Positions 1-8,900 of a stretch of DNA of 25,979 bases are shown piece by piece. A program made the position numbers and the translations under genes. The DNA lies in assembly GCF_026262505.1 (NCBI RefSeq), contig NW_026529280.1, positions 1 to 25,979 on the forward strand, in the 5' to 3' direction. The notes below the pieces were generated by a model. That model searched no databases. It saw nothing but the letters and a program-made list of their open reading frames with translations, and was not told the origin of the DNA. Position 1 is the stretch's first letter. Every line of letters begins with the position of its first letter. Source of the stretch: Trichomonas vaginalis G3 (lineage: Eukaryota; Parabasalia; Trichomonadida; Trichomonadidae).

Positions 1-129
1 CAATTAACATATATTATTTCAGTAAGGTGGAGATTTGTTCAACTCATGTTCAATATTATAAAATATATATCATTGTGAATATAACACCTATAAAATATAA
101 AATTATCAGATGATTTTAAATTAAATTGT

Positions 130-241
130 AAGCAAATAGTTCGATATTCTAGAATGAAATGGCTGCCGATGACTTCTTGATAATGATTTCGCCTGTGATA
201 AATCGATAAAACGCCATCGAAGCCATCGATATGCACTAGTT
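130..241 (-). other. Exon-like island, possible host gene fragment
   Basis: On the minus strand a less AT-rich stretch is open and begins just after a pyrimidine-rich tract ending in CAG (just above position 241), as an exon would after a 3' splice site. The reading includes HIDGFDGVLSIYHRRNHYQE. The family was not recognised, and the far end of the exon is unclear. This is inference from composition and splice-like signals only; it may be chance. Confidence 0.25.
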
Positions 242-766
242 CTGGATGTAAAGTGGAAAATTATAGTATAACTTATATTGCTGATGACTCGTAAATGGAC
301 AAAATATATTTTATTCGAATGGATGTTAGTTTTTATGATATTTCTATTATACTATATATGTCAAATCATTGTATAATATATATATAAGATAAATAGCCCG
401 AATTTTTTTTTATAAAAAAGTGTTTTTTCAAATTTAATAATAAATATTTTATTCTGCTTATAAATCATATTGTCTTGTAATATTTGATAAAATTATCACT
501 GAATTCTTAATTAGTTTTTTTAAAAATATCAATTTTGATTTATTGGACTTGAAAATATTTTATTTATATTATAAATCATATTATCATTTAGTGTTTATCA
601 AAATTATGGTTCTTCGTTTTGTAGCTATATTTTGAATGACAATAGAAAAAAAAATACTAGAAACTAAATATGTATTTAATTTTATAAGTAAAAATTCACA
701 TAATGATAATATATTTGTGAAGTTTATTTGAAGAAACGATTTTTATTAATTCAATTTTCATTATAG

Positions 767-842
767 CATTATTTAGGTGAAGTGCTCTCAAATTGTGAGC
801 CAGACAAATGTTTAATGGCTGCAATAAAGGAACATAGCTCAG
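767..842 (+). other. Exon-like island, possible host gene fragment
   Basis: Read rightward, an open stretch starts after TTTTCATTATAG (3' splice-like) and reaches a CAG/GTGCGT donor-like site at 842/843; the frame includes GEVLSNCEPDKCLMAAIKEH. Read leftward the same island also offers a good acceptor (CCTTTATTGCAG), so the strand is not settled. No family was recognised. Confidence 0.2.
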
Positions 843-1040
843 GTGCGTTTGCATTGAATATTTATCGTTTTGATTTCACAAAACATCGTTGCGTTTAATC
901 AAAAATTTGATTAACTTAATAAATTTAAAGATTAAGCGATCTCATTTTAACACAATCGGTAAATTCAATACGTCTATGAAACAAAGCCATAATTTCTCGT
1001 AGTATAAAATATTTGATAAAATTTTATCGCTTACAGAGGT

Positions 1041-1097
1041 GGAATTAAAGGGTGAGAGATATATAGATAGACTATATATCTCTCACCCTTTAATTCC
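1041..1097. repeat. Long foldback 1 (26-bp perfect arms)
   Basis: Arms 1041-1066 and 1072-1097 are perfect reverse complements over 26 bp with a 5-base loop. It is the first of three such foldbacks set end to end, with unrelated arm sequences and gaps of only a few bases. Confidence 0.95.
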
Positions 1098-1104
1098 CTA
1101 TACA

Positions 1105-1158
1105 AAGTTCGAAAACTTGGGTGCAATCAGATCTGATTGCACCCAAGTTTTCGAACTT
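1105..1158. repeat. Long foldback 2 (54-bp perfect palindrome)
   Basis: This is a perfect 54-base palindrome with no spacer, centred on CAGATCTG (1128-1135). It lies 7 bases after foldback 1. Confidence 0.95.
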
Positions 1159-1164
1159 CATGTA

Positions 1165-1223
1165 AAGAATTGCTTGCTATGATGTACTGATCATGAATCA
1201 GTACATCATAGCAAGCAATTCTT
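1165..1223. repeat. Long foldback 3 (27-bp perfect arms)
   Basis: Arms 1165-1191 and 1197-1223 are perfect reverse complements over 27 bp with a 5-base loop. It lies 6 bases after foldback 2. Perfect arms in all three suggest a recent or templated origin. Confidence 0.95.
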
Positions 1224-1286
1224 CATCTTAAATATATTTTTCTTAATCAATACATAACTTGTTCGCAATTTGGTTTTAGACGCTAT

Positions 1287-1290
<4 letters not shown>

Positions 1291-1354
<64 letters not shown>
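1291..1354. repeat. A-run abutting the left terminal repeat
   Basis: Sixty-four consecutive A bases directly precede the first base of the left terminal inverted repeat. A T-run (25764-25795) follows the right repeat, so the homopolymers are inverted like the repeats and are not a direct target duplication. They may belong to the element's ends or mark the target. Confidence 0.9.
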
Positions 1355-1356
<2 letters not shown>

Positions 1357-1567
1357 TAGTGGGGCTTCCAGGCACTTCGTGCCTTCTAGCCCCGAAGATG
1401 TTTAGTATAAATGAAGTTTTTATTCGGAAAATTGTTAGTCTTCTTGGTCGAAAACATTATATAATGTTTCACTTTTCACAAATTATATATGTTTTCATGT
1501 TTTGTCAAGACTTCTTCGTAAATGTTTTGTCAAGACTTCTTCGTAAAATCAGACAAAAATAATGTTT

Positions 1568-1615
1568 AGGGTAGAAGGTTAGATATAACCTCTTTTCTAA
1601 CCTCTTTTCTACCCT
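1568..1615. repeat. Hairpin module, terminal repeat type A
   Basis: AGGGTAGAA (1568-1576) pairs with TTCTACCCT (1607-1615), and an inner AGGTTAGA can pair with TCTAACCT. The same module recurs at 1741-1788 and 1827-1874, and inverted at 2134-2181, in the left repeat; it is mirrored in the right repeat and appears modified at about 14534-14580 and 16119-16166. Confidence 0.8.
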
Positions 1616-1912
1616 CTTGAATTTGTCAAGATTTCTTCGTAAATGTTTTGTCAAGACTTCTTCGTAAAGACTTTGTCAAGACTTCTTCGTAAAGACTTTG
1701 TTGAGATTTCTTCATGAAATTTACACCAAAAATAATGTTTAGGGTAGAAGGTTAGATATAACCTCTTTTCTAACCTCTTTTCTACCCTCTTGAATTTTCA
1801 TGAAATTTACACCAAAAATAATGTTTAGGGTAGAAGGTTAGATATAACCTCTTTTCTAACCTCTTTTCTACCCTCTTGAATTTTCATGAAATTTACACCA
1901 AAAATATATTTT

Positions 1913-1960
1913 AGGTGAAGAGGTGAGATATAACCTGTTTTTTCACCTAATTTTTCACCT
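1913..1960. repeat. Hairpin module, type B with changed but still paired stems
   Basis: The module has the same position in the 86-bp unit and the same GATATAACCT core as type A, but the stems read AGGTGAA/TTCACCT (1913-1919 with 1954-1960) and AGGTGA/TCACCT. Both sides of each stem have changed together, so pairing is kept. Confidence 0.75.
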
Positions 1961-2293
1961 CTTGAATTTTCATGAAATTTACACCAAAAATATACTACTA
2001 GGGTCATTTACGAAGAAATCTCAACAAAGTCTTTACGAAGAAATCTCAACAAAACATAGACAAGAAAGTTCATGAGAAATTAGATGAAGAAGTCTTAACA
2101 AAGTCTTTACGAAGAAATTCATGAAAATTCAAGAGGGTAGAAAAGAGGTTAGAAAAGAGGTTATATCTAACCTTCTACCCTAAAATATATTTTTGGGTCA
2201 TTTACACTCATTTACGAAGAAATCTCAACAAAGTCTTTACGAAGAAGTCACAATAAAACATCTGTCAAAAACCGCTTTTTAACTTCACTTAAA

Positions 2294-5200
2294 ATGCCAC
2301 GTAAGCTACGTAAGAATATACGTAAGAGGAAGAGAGCATTGAAACATCCAATAGTAAGACTGACACCACAACAACAGTTGCAACAACAAATGCTGAATGA
2401 CCCCACTATGTTGCAACAAATGTCAAGCAATCCTATGCTTTTAAACCGAGTTGTTGGTGCACAGAGTGGAGGTTTAAGAGCGGCACTTTTAGCGAAAATG
2501 GCAGGCTATGGTGGAGCTGCAGACGGAACAGCCTATAACCCTCAAAGTCAAATGAATTTGAGTTCACTCAAAAATCAAATATCAGATGTCAAAAAGTCAA
2601 ACATAGACATACAGAAGCAAATAAGTGAAAACGAAAAGAAACTAGAATATGACAGACACACAAAGAAACTCAATGAGTTAAACGTAGAGAAAAAGAAGAA
2701 AGAAGAACAACTGAAAGAACTAAGTACAGAGGAATATGCGAAAAAAGTGTCAGAAAAAGCAGCAGAAGTAGCAAAAATGGAACAAGATGTCATAAATTTG
2801 AAAAACCATACTACTCAATATAAAGTACTGAAAGATGAAGAAATAAAACAAAAAGCCCTGAAGACATATATGGATAGCGATGAGTATAAAAAAGAAGTTG
2901 AAGCAACTGTAAAGGCAGAAAAACTTTTACAGTTGCAAAACCAAACCGTACAGTATGAAAACTTAGCACAAGAAAGTAAAAATAACGACGCGGCTATGCA
3001 AAAGGCAATGAAAAGCTCAGAATATATAAAAGCTAACAATGACTGGTTAGATGCCCAAGCCAACGCTAAAGCAGCCCAACTCATAGGGTCAATAAGGACA
3101 AAAATACAAGCGGATGAAGATAGTTCAAATGAAGCTTTAACAAATGCTGACTTTAAGAACGCTTTCGAAGCTCTTCATAGTAAGGTGAAACAAGTGAACG
3201 ACTTCTCATCTGGAAAGAAACTGAAGTCTGAAGGTTTCGACAAAGAGTTAAAAGAAGTAGCACAAAATATGACGAAAATAACAGATGCAGCAACGAGACA
3301 GGCAGTTCAAAGTGCCTATGACGCCGTTAGAGCAACTGTTGTGAAAAGTCAAGAAAAAGAGTTACAACAGACCAAAACAGACCTAGTAAATGCTTTCTTA
3401 AGAACGAAAAGTCAGGTAGGACATTACGCTGCAGATGGAACATATGTGCCAGCTGGTGGAACTTATATACCACCAAACCCTCCAAGAGAAGCACCTGCAC
3501 CAGGACTACCTAAAACATTTACATCGTCACATGGACACAGACACAGGCATGCACCAAAACCAACACAACAACAACAACAACCAGCACAACAACCAACACA
3601 ACAACCAGCACAGCAACCAACAGTTCAAAACCCTGCACAACAACAACCACAAACAGAGCAAGGACATAAAAGAAGTAGAGAACAAGGAAACCAAGAATTC
3701 TTAAAAATGCTGAAGGAAGACTATGGTTACCCAGATACTCTTGACTTTAGTGACAGATATAAAGAAGCTATTAGAAAGTTCAAGGAAGGAAATACTGACC
3801 CGAACCTATTTAGCTTTATGGCTCAGCACCAAATGGGATATAATTTCAAACCTGGAAAATACAAGCTCGCTAAGGGATATGATTTAATAGCATATCGTCC
3901 AAATGACATGACTGAATTTACTCCGAGATATTTGGTGTCAGAGCTAAATGACAATACAACTCTCTTCATGAAACGCGTAAAAAATAGAGACGGAACGAAA
4001 GAAGAAAGGTTTATGAGTCCGGATGACTTAGATAGGGAACTTGTTAAAAACGGTCTCGGAATATATGAAATGCCAGCAGATGAGGTACAAGAAACTCCAC
4101 AGGAAGAAATAGTTCAGATACAACCAGACATGGAAGAAATAGTTCAGCAACAACAGCTAGAAGAGCCTGAAGGAAACGAACAAGTCACTCCTTTGGAAAC
4201 TAACTTCACAGAACTAGATGAAGATTTGGAACAGCCGAAAAATCTTGACCCTCAACAAGAGTATGCGGAGAATATGGAATATTTCCAAGAGTCTAAAAAA
4301 AATTCGGCTGACATAGTAGAAGAATATCGAAAAATGTTTGCCGACATACAAAAGACTCCAACATCAGATGAAAATATCCAGCATAGAATGGAAGAACTGA
4401 AAAAAAATGTACACAAATACAACAACCCTTTTTACTTACGAGCATTTAACGTTCAATCTTCGGATGAACTCGGTGAAGATAAAAGGTTAAATTTCAAGAA
4501 AACATATAGAAATGAAACATTGTTTAAAGTTCATTCAGAACCTAACCAAGATGGAAACAAACCTACTTTTGTTTCTGCAGACGATGGAACTACAATGAGA
4601 TGGGGTCATAAAGCTAATCCGGATAGGTGGTTCATAAACTTACAACCTCAATTCCAAGAAGTTGTAGACGCAATGGAAGTCAATGGTGAACCAGATATAG
4701 CTGGTATTTTCAGCGCGGCTTTAATGCCATTGAAAGATATGAAAGATGCAGATATTTTGGACCAGTATGAAATGAACATGGCTGATGGAAATATAACACC
4801 TGACGTTCTAGAACATTTATCTCAAAGAACTACACAGAACCATAAAGATGGTATATTTGGTGAAGAGTTTAGAAAGAAAGTTAGGGAGAGAGAAGGAAGA
4901 GAACCTATTGTACATGACCTTGCAAATGAAAGTTTACAAAATGTCATAAAAACTTACTTTGCAGACAATGAACTGAGAAGGGATGAATATTTAAGAAAAC
5001 TCAAATGGACAGTACCAAATGAAATGTTAGTATTGAAAAACATGTTCCTTGACAAAATAAAACCAACTACAGAAATAAATGACGAAAGACTGAAAGATTG
5101 GGTAGAAGCTTTCCCATTCACAAAAGATATTGTTGGTAACATGGAAAGAAAACCAGAATGGCTACAAAAACATATATTTGGAAACGAGCTTATTCCATAT

Positions 5201-5494
5201 GGACAAGCTCTGTTTGAAGAGCTTGAACCAGAAACTCAGGAAAGAGTCATGCAAACAATACGCGAAGACTCAAATACAGACTATGACAAACTCTTTCTAG
5301 GATATAGGTTACCTGAGATGGGCGACCAGAGCCAAAAGGCAAAAAGGACATGGGAAATTTGCAACATACTAGATGAACATAATGCAAAGATGCAACAACT
5401 TCAAGCAGAGGGCAATGAAGGAAAAAGAAGAGTTAAAAACTCAGTCAGGAAGAAAGTAAAGCTTGGTCGGAGTGGGTTCTATTATGACATATAA
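2294..5494 (+). CDS. Large basic, coiled-coil protein of unknown function
   Basis: A 1066-residue protein and the first gene after the left terminal repeat, directly upstream of the capsid gene. The start fits the shared leader TTTTTAACTTCACTTAAAATG. It opens with a strongly basic stretch (residues about 3-20, RKLRKNIRKRKRALKH), then a Gln/Met-rich part, a long charged coiled-coil region (about 90-235), a Pro/Gln/His-rich linker (about 410-460), an acidic Gln/Glu stretch (about 600-660), a folded-looking charged region (about 660-1030) and a second basic cluster near the C-terminus (about 1042-1062). No enzymatic motif was recognised. Its position and basic ends suggest a virion-internal, DNA-binding or scaffold protein; that is inference. 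It is not a polymerase by any motif I can see. Confidence 0.85.
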   Translation: MPRKLRKNIRKRKRALKHPIVRLTPQQQLQQQMLNDPTMLQQMSSNPMLLNRVVGAQSGGLRAALLAKMAGYGGAADGTAYNPQSQMNLSSLKNQISDVKKSNIDIQKQISENEKKLEYDRHTKKLNELNVEKKKKEEQLKELSTEEYAKKVSEKAAEVAKMEQDVINLKNHTTQYKVLKDEEIKQKALKTYMDSDEYKKEVEATVKAEKLLQLQNQTVQYENLAQESKNNDAAMQKAMKSSEYIKANNDWLDAQANAKAAQLIGSIRTKIQADEDSSNEALTNADFKNAFEALHSKVKQVNDFSSGKKLKSEGFDKELKEVAQNMTKITDAATRQAVQSAYDAVRATVVKSQEKELQQTKTDLVNAFLRTKSQVGHYAADGTYVPAGGTYIPPNPPREAPAPGLPKTFTSSHGHRHRHAPKPTQQQQQPAQQPTQQPAQQPTVQNPAQQQPQTEQGHKRSREQGNQEFLKMLKEDYGYPDTLDFSDRYKEAIRKFKEGNTDPNLFSFMAQHQMGYNFKPGKYKLAKGYDLIAYRPNDMTEFTPRYLVSELNDNTTLFMKRVKNRDGTKEERFMSPDDLDRELVKNGLGIYEMPADEVQETPQEEIVQIQPDMEEIVQQQQLEEPEGNEQVTPLETNFTELDEDLEQPKNLDPQQEYAENMEYFQESKKNSADIVEEYRKMFADIQKTPTSDENIQHRMEELKKNVHKYNNPFYLRAFNVQSSDELGEDKRLNFKKTYRNETLFKVHSEPNQDGNKPTFVSADDGTTMRWGHKANPDRWFINLQPQFQEVVDAMEVNGEPDIAGIFSAALMPLKDMKDADILDQYEMNMADGNITPDVLEHLSQRTTQNHKDGIFGEEFRKKVREREGREPIVHDLANESLQNVIKTYFADNELRRDEYLRKLKWTVPNEMLVLKNMFLDKIKPTTEINDERLKDWVEAFPFTKDIVGNMERKPEWLQKHIFGNELIPYGQALFEELEPETQERVMQTIREDSNTDYDKLFLGYRLPEMGDQSQKAKRTWEICNILDEHNAKMQQLQAEGNEGKRRVKNSVRKKVKLGRSGFYYDI

Positions 5495-5567
5495 ATCCAA
5501 CTATTCTATATTTTTACTCATATGAAATGTACGCCGCTCAGAATATAACGCCAACAGTTTTGGATGC

Positions 5568-7133
5568 ATGAATGGAAATGTTTCCGAATGGTATAACGAA
5601 TGCGACAATGCCATTAGAAGGTCAGAAATAGTTCCTGGAACTTACGAATATACAACTGCTGTTTCTTATGGAAACGTAGGTGAGTTTGGAGAAGGTTCTT
5701 CAACAACAGTAGATATTGCTTGCGACAGGTTTCATATAATTTCTATTGACAACTCTTTCTTATACGTGGAACAAGACATTGAAATAAAACCTTCTGCCAA
5801 GTTGTCTGACAAGAAAGGCTGCAATGGAATTTTCTATGTCGGATACCAATATGCTCCAGAAGTTTTCATGGGATATAAGATATATTCTAACTCTGACTTA
5901 GTTCAAACAGTAACATGGGCAAACTATGAATGGTTCGCTTTGAGAAACTCAGTACAACCACAAGCTAGAGAACAAACAGACCAGTATGCAACTATTGAGA
6001 AAATAAGAAGACTTGACCCTAACGTTCCAGGAGTTTATGTTAACCTTTCTGGACAAACTGCAGCAGCAGTAACCAAAGTAAAACTGAAACTTAGAGTTCC
6101 TTTGTCATCTTTCCTCATCTTCAGGTTTTTAAGATACTTGCCAAACTGGGCAGGAAAAATTTCTATCGAACTTACTCCAAGCAAAAATAACTTAGTCATT
6201 GCACCAACACAAGACCCATTCACTCTTACAGACGTAAAGGGAGCAAATCAAACGTCATTCGCCGAATTTTGCAAAGACAAAGTTGACTTAGACTTTGGTT
6301 TCTCAAACCTCAACACTGATGTAAACTACTACTTCAATGCTGCTGGAACTGCTTGGGACCCAGTTAAGTTCACATGCGAAAAGTTTGAATGCAAGAGAAT
6401 AGAAAGCAGACTTGCAGTCTATATGTTGGACCCAGATATTTCAAATGCTTTAGCTGCCAAATATATTGCAGTTCCACTTATGTTCCCTATACACCAAATA
6501 TCTGTCAAAGACTTTGCAGGTGAAGTTGGAAACCAAAGTGCTGACCCAGGTGCAAGAACAGATATTGCTTTAACAACTGCAATGAAACATGCAGATACTA
6601 TGTTTGTACTGTTCAGACGAACTATAAATGACTATTCTTGCTTCTACAACCCTGGTATTAAATACCATATAAACATAGATGGCAAATACTATCCAAGAGA
6701 AGAATATTCTACAGTTGAGGATATGAGGTCATACAACTTGACATTAGATGCTATGAACTTTAACAACAACTTCACAACAACCATTAACCCTGAAATGCAA
6801 AGTTCTATTATGCCATATGTGAAAGTATGGACTCATACAGGAGGTCAAAAAACTCAATATACAAATGGAGACCGTTCAAACTTTTGGCTTGGCATTCCAT
6901 TTGCTGACTCAGAAGACTTTATGGGTGGTATTTCAACTGTTGGTACAGTTCAAATACAATATACTGGTGACAGAGACGGTCCAAATGAATTGAAAGCAAA
7001 GAAGTTTACAAAACCAATAGCACTTTTCACAGAAGATGCTCTTTTGAAGATTCGTTCGATGAAACCTGCTGGGGCTCCTCAGATTGGCATAACGACAGCT
7101 TCCATCGAGCAGATTTTGGCAGCAGGTCAGTAA
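5568..7133 (+). CDS. MCP: Major capsid protein, double jelly-roll type (fossil element gene)
   Basis: A 521-residue protein rich in beta-type segments with the layout of Polinton/virophage major capsid proteins: an N-terminal jelly-roll half, then the conserved-looking stretch FLRYLPNWAGKISIELTPS (about residues 187-205), typical of the capsid fold where strands run into the second half, then a second beta-rich half. Its size is usual for the family (about 500-600 residues). It would form the trimeric hexon units of an icosahedral shell. It lies between the large coiled-coil protein and small putative virion genes, and the packaging ATPase is on the same strand further on. Identification is by pattern recall of the family, not by a search. 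Confidence 0.75.
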   Translation: MNGNVSEWYNECDNAIRRSEIVPGTYEYTTAVSYGNVGEFGEGSSTTVDIACDRFHIISIDNSFLYVEQDIEIKPSAKLSDKKGCNGIFYVGYQYAPEVFMGYKIYSNSDLVQTVTWANYEWFALRNSVQPQAREQTDQYATIEKIRRLDPNVPGVYVNLSGQTAAAVTKVKLKLRVPLSSFLIFRFLRYLPNWAGKISIELTPSKNNLVIAPTQDPFTLTDVKGANQTSFAEFCKDKVDLDFGFSNLNTDVNYYFNAAGTAWDPVKFTCEKFECKRIESRLAVYMLDPDISNALAAKYIAVPLMFPIHQISVKDFAGEVGNQSADPGARTDIALTTAMKHADTMFVLFRRTINDYSCFYNPGIKYHINIDGKYYPREEYSTVEDMRSYNLTLDAMNFNNNFTTTINPEMQSSIMPYVKVWTHTGGQKTQYTNGDRSNFWLGIPFADSEDFMGGISTVGTVQIQYTGDRDGPNELKAKKFTKPIALFTEDALLKIRSMKPAGAPQIGITTASIEQILAAGQ

Positions 7134-7198
7134 GTTGTTCTTGAACTGACTTCTCTCCGTCAAATATTGACAGTACGCCAGTTTTGACATAAATTGTA

Positions 7199-7444
7199 TT
7201 ATAAACTTACCTTAGAAATATCTGTAAGTTTTGTTGTTATATTTTTGTCTGCTTCAAGAACTTTCACCATTTCAGTTATACCAACTTTCTTTGCTTTATG
7301 AAAATATTTTGGTTCAGCAAAGACTGCTATTCTATAACATTTTCCATTGTTTGTATAAAGAACTACTCTGTCAATGAACTTGTATTGTTTGTGTGTGTAA
7401 ACTTTGTTTTGCTTCAATTCGAAGAGATACTCAAATACGTCCAT
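7199..7444 (-). CDS. Small protein of unknown function
   Basis: An 81-residue protein on the strand opposite its neighbours, starting MDVFEYLFELKQNKVY. It shares a short two-way promoter region (7445-7461) with the rightward gene at 7462; the leader before its start (TTTTACTTAGAATAAAAGATG) fits the motif seen at other starts in the element. No domain was recognised. Mixed charge and aromatic content fit a small soluble protein. Confidence 0.6.
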   Translation of the reverse strand: MDVFEYLFELKQNKVYTHKQYKFIDRVVLYTNNGKCYRIAVFAEPKYFHKAKKVGITEMVKVLEADKNITTKLTDISKVSL

Positions 7445-7461
7445 CTTTTATTCTAAGTAAA
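7445..7461. promoter_or_regulatory. Two-way start region
   Basis: Only 17 bases separate the divergent starts at 7444 and 7462. Read either way the region gives a T-rich block, then a TTCTAAG- or CTTAGAA-like middle, then AAAATG or AAAGATG, as at other element starts. Confidence 0.5.
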
Positions 7462-8043
7462 ATGTCATTTCCGAAAAATAGAAGCGTAAGTGTTTCAAAA
7501 GGTTTAATGGCGGTGGCAGATGTGAAGTTAAATTCACCAACTCAAACAAACAGTCAAAGTGTTGTTGTCAATGTCAAAGAAAGAGATGTTGAAGTGGGGA
7601 AACCATACGAAGACGAAGATGGTATAACAATAGTTCCTGTAAAAGAACAACCAACATATCCTGAAGTTAGCAGAGACTTAAGTTCTGTTGCAGATATTCG
7701 AAACGACTACCAACAACTTAAAGACAAACTTAAAACTCAGGAGAAGATTTGTCAGGCTTTGGGTATAATGTTAAACTTGGTCGAACACAACCCTGTAAAA
7801 GTGAACTCATATGTCATCGCACCTCATGAAGTTTTGAAAGAACTATTGAAACTTTTGACAGAGGCAGACGATATAAACATCAAAGAAATAGAACCCGACG
7901 TTAGTTGCTGTGGTGTTTCATATAATGTCATTGACAAGATATACGTTATGAAAGGAGGTGAAACGTTGAACTTAAAGTATAGTTTCCCAGACGTTATAAA
8001 AATATTTGACGACCACAACATTTCATTAAAATTTACTTGCTAA
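7462..8043 (+). CDS. 193-residue putative virion protein
   Basis: The start at 7462 (MSFPKNRSVSVSKG) is preferred over an in-frame ATG at 7393 because it sits right behind the TTTTATTCTAAGTAAAATG leader and avoids overlapping the opposite gene. The protein has a low-complexity N-terminal part (residues 1-70), a short coiled-coil segment (about 83-105, NDYQQLKDKLKTQEK), and a compact C-terminal part with paired cysteines (SCCG). It sits between the capsid gene and the candidate minor capsid gene with almost no gap, so a structural role is plausible. The family was not recognised. Confidence 0.65.
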   Translation: MSFPKNRSVSVSKGLMAVADVKLNSPTQTNSQSVVVNVKERDVEVGKPYEDEDGITIVPVKEQPTYPEVSRDLSSVADIRNDYQQLKDKLKTQEKICQALGIMLNLVEHNPVKVNSYVIAPHEVLKELLKLLTEADDINIKEIEPDVSCCGVSYNVIDKIYVMKGGETLNLKYSFPDVIKIFDDHNISLKFTC

Positions 8044-8047
8044 GTAA

Positions 8048-8844
8048 ATGGCAGAAGACATAGTGGTTTATACTATTACGACTAAAAACCCTGAGTCATA
8101 TAATTCTATAACAACAAACTTACAAAGTCCTCAAGGACGATATTGTAAACTAACCTTAAACACGATGACGACTAAAGCCTGTTTTGCTCTTTTGACACCA
8201 GAAGACTTTGTTGTTGTGAATGGTAAAAAATACTTCTTTGAAGATACTTACTCAGATATACCACCAACAGGTTTTGTTGACTTATTTAATACTTTAAGAC
8301 GGATGTAACATGTGCTGCAACTAGAGCAGGTTTCATTATGTTTGGATGTCCGACTGAGTTTAGTATAAACGATATGAGCTATAATACAAAACTTATATCT
8401 GGTTTTTACTACCAACAGTTTCCTATAACAGGAAAAGGTGTCATACAAGGAAGTCTGTTCCATTGACTTTAAGTACACCTATTTATATATTGTTTCAAAC
8501 TTAGGTTCAAAGTGTTATTCGAATGTCGACAGAAACTACTATGACCAAAAGATACTCATGCGTATAAACAATACTTTCTCTGCTGGTTTGCCTATTGTTC
8601 ATTCGAATGCAGAGTTTTCAGCTTTAGTAACTCAAACACTTTAGCAAACATAAACTTAACCTTAGTTGACGCAAACTTTGTTCCTGTAAAACTTTTATGT
8701 CCTATGTATTTGTCAATGACGGCAGAAAGTTTCGAATTGGAAGATGCAACTGGTGAAAGTATTGTATTACAAGAACAACTTCAACAACAAATAGCTCAAG
8801 AACAACAAATGGAACAAATGCAACAACAAATAGCTCAAGAATAA
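8048..8844 (+). pseudogene. Broken probable minor capsid (penton-like) gene
   Basis: This region directly follows the 193-residue gene. Pieces readable in it include a beta-rich N-terminal part (MAEDIVVYTITTKNPES) and a C-terminal part with INLTLVDANFVPVKLLCPMY, which resembles the end of Polinton/virophage minor capsid (penton) single jelly-rolls, followed by a Gln-rich tail. Position after the major capsid gene and length (about 260 codons) fit that role. The gene is broken, with about two breaks. The assignment is inference from motif appearance and order; a fibre-associated or other structural protein remains possible. Confidence 0.45.
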
Positions 8845-8872
8845 AAAAAATATTTTTTTTATTTTTATAAAA
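8845..8872 (+). promoter_or_regulatory. AT-rich promoter block before the helicase gene
   Basis: A run of A, then ATATTTTTTTT, then ATTTTTATAAAA sits immediately before the helicase region. Very similar AAAAAAATATTTTTTTAT blocks lie before the genes starting at 10143, 10772, 15929, 16868 and 18923. Confidence 0.45.
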
Positions 8873-8900
8873 ATGTACAGAATAGACGTTTCAGATTTTT

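Larger units (their letters stand above)
1..1290. other. Left host flank, no secure gene
   Basis: Very AT-rich sequence with long runs of A and T and no open frame above about 65 codons. Two less AT-rich islands (about 130-242 and 767-900) look like possible exons and are listed separately. Three long foldbacks occupy 1041-1223. Nothing else was recognised. The composition is unlike the coding part of the mobile element and is taken to be host DNA. Confidence 0.6.
1355..2279. repeat. Left terminal inverted repeat
   Basis: This repeat of about 925 bases matches 24843-25763 in inverse orientation, with a few one-base length differences. Inside are tandem copies of a unit carrying GTCAAGACTTCTTCGTAAA (about 1504-1700) and an 86-bp tandem repeat with hairpin modules starting at 1741, 1827 and 1913; another hairpin lies at 1568-1615 and an inverted one at 2134-2181. 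Short open frames inside it are repeat by-products. The repeat ends just before the first gene. Confidence 0.95.

Noticed and set aside
1825-2007. Short open frames in the terminal repeats, identical at both ends
   Set aside because: They consist of repeat and hairpin sequence, lack start-type leaders and have no protein-like composition.
3435-3704. His/Asn-rich open frame inside the 1066-residue gene
   Set aside because: It is a shifted-frame reading of the CAA-rich linker of the larger gene.
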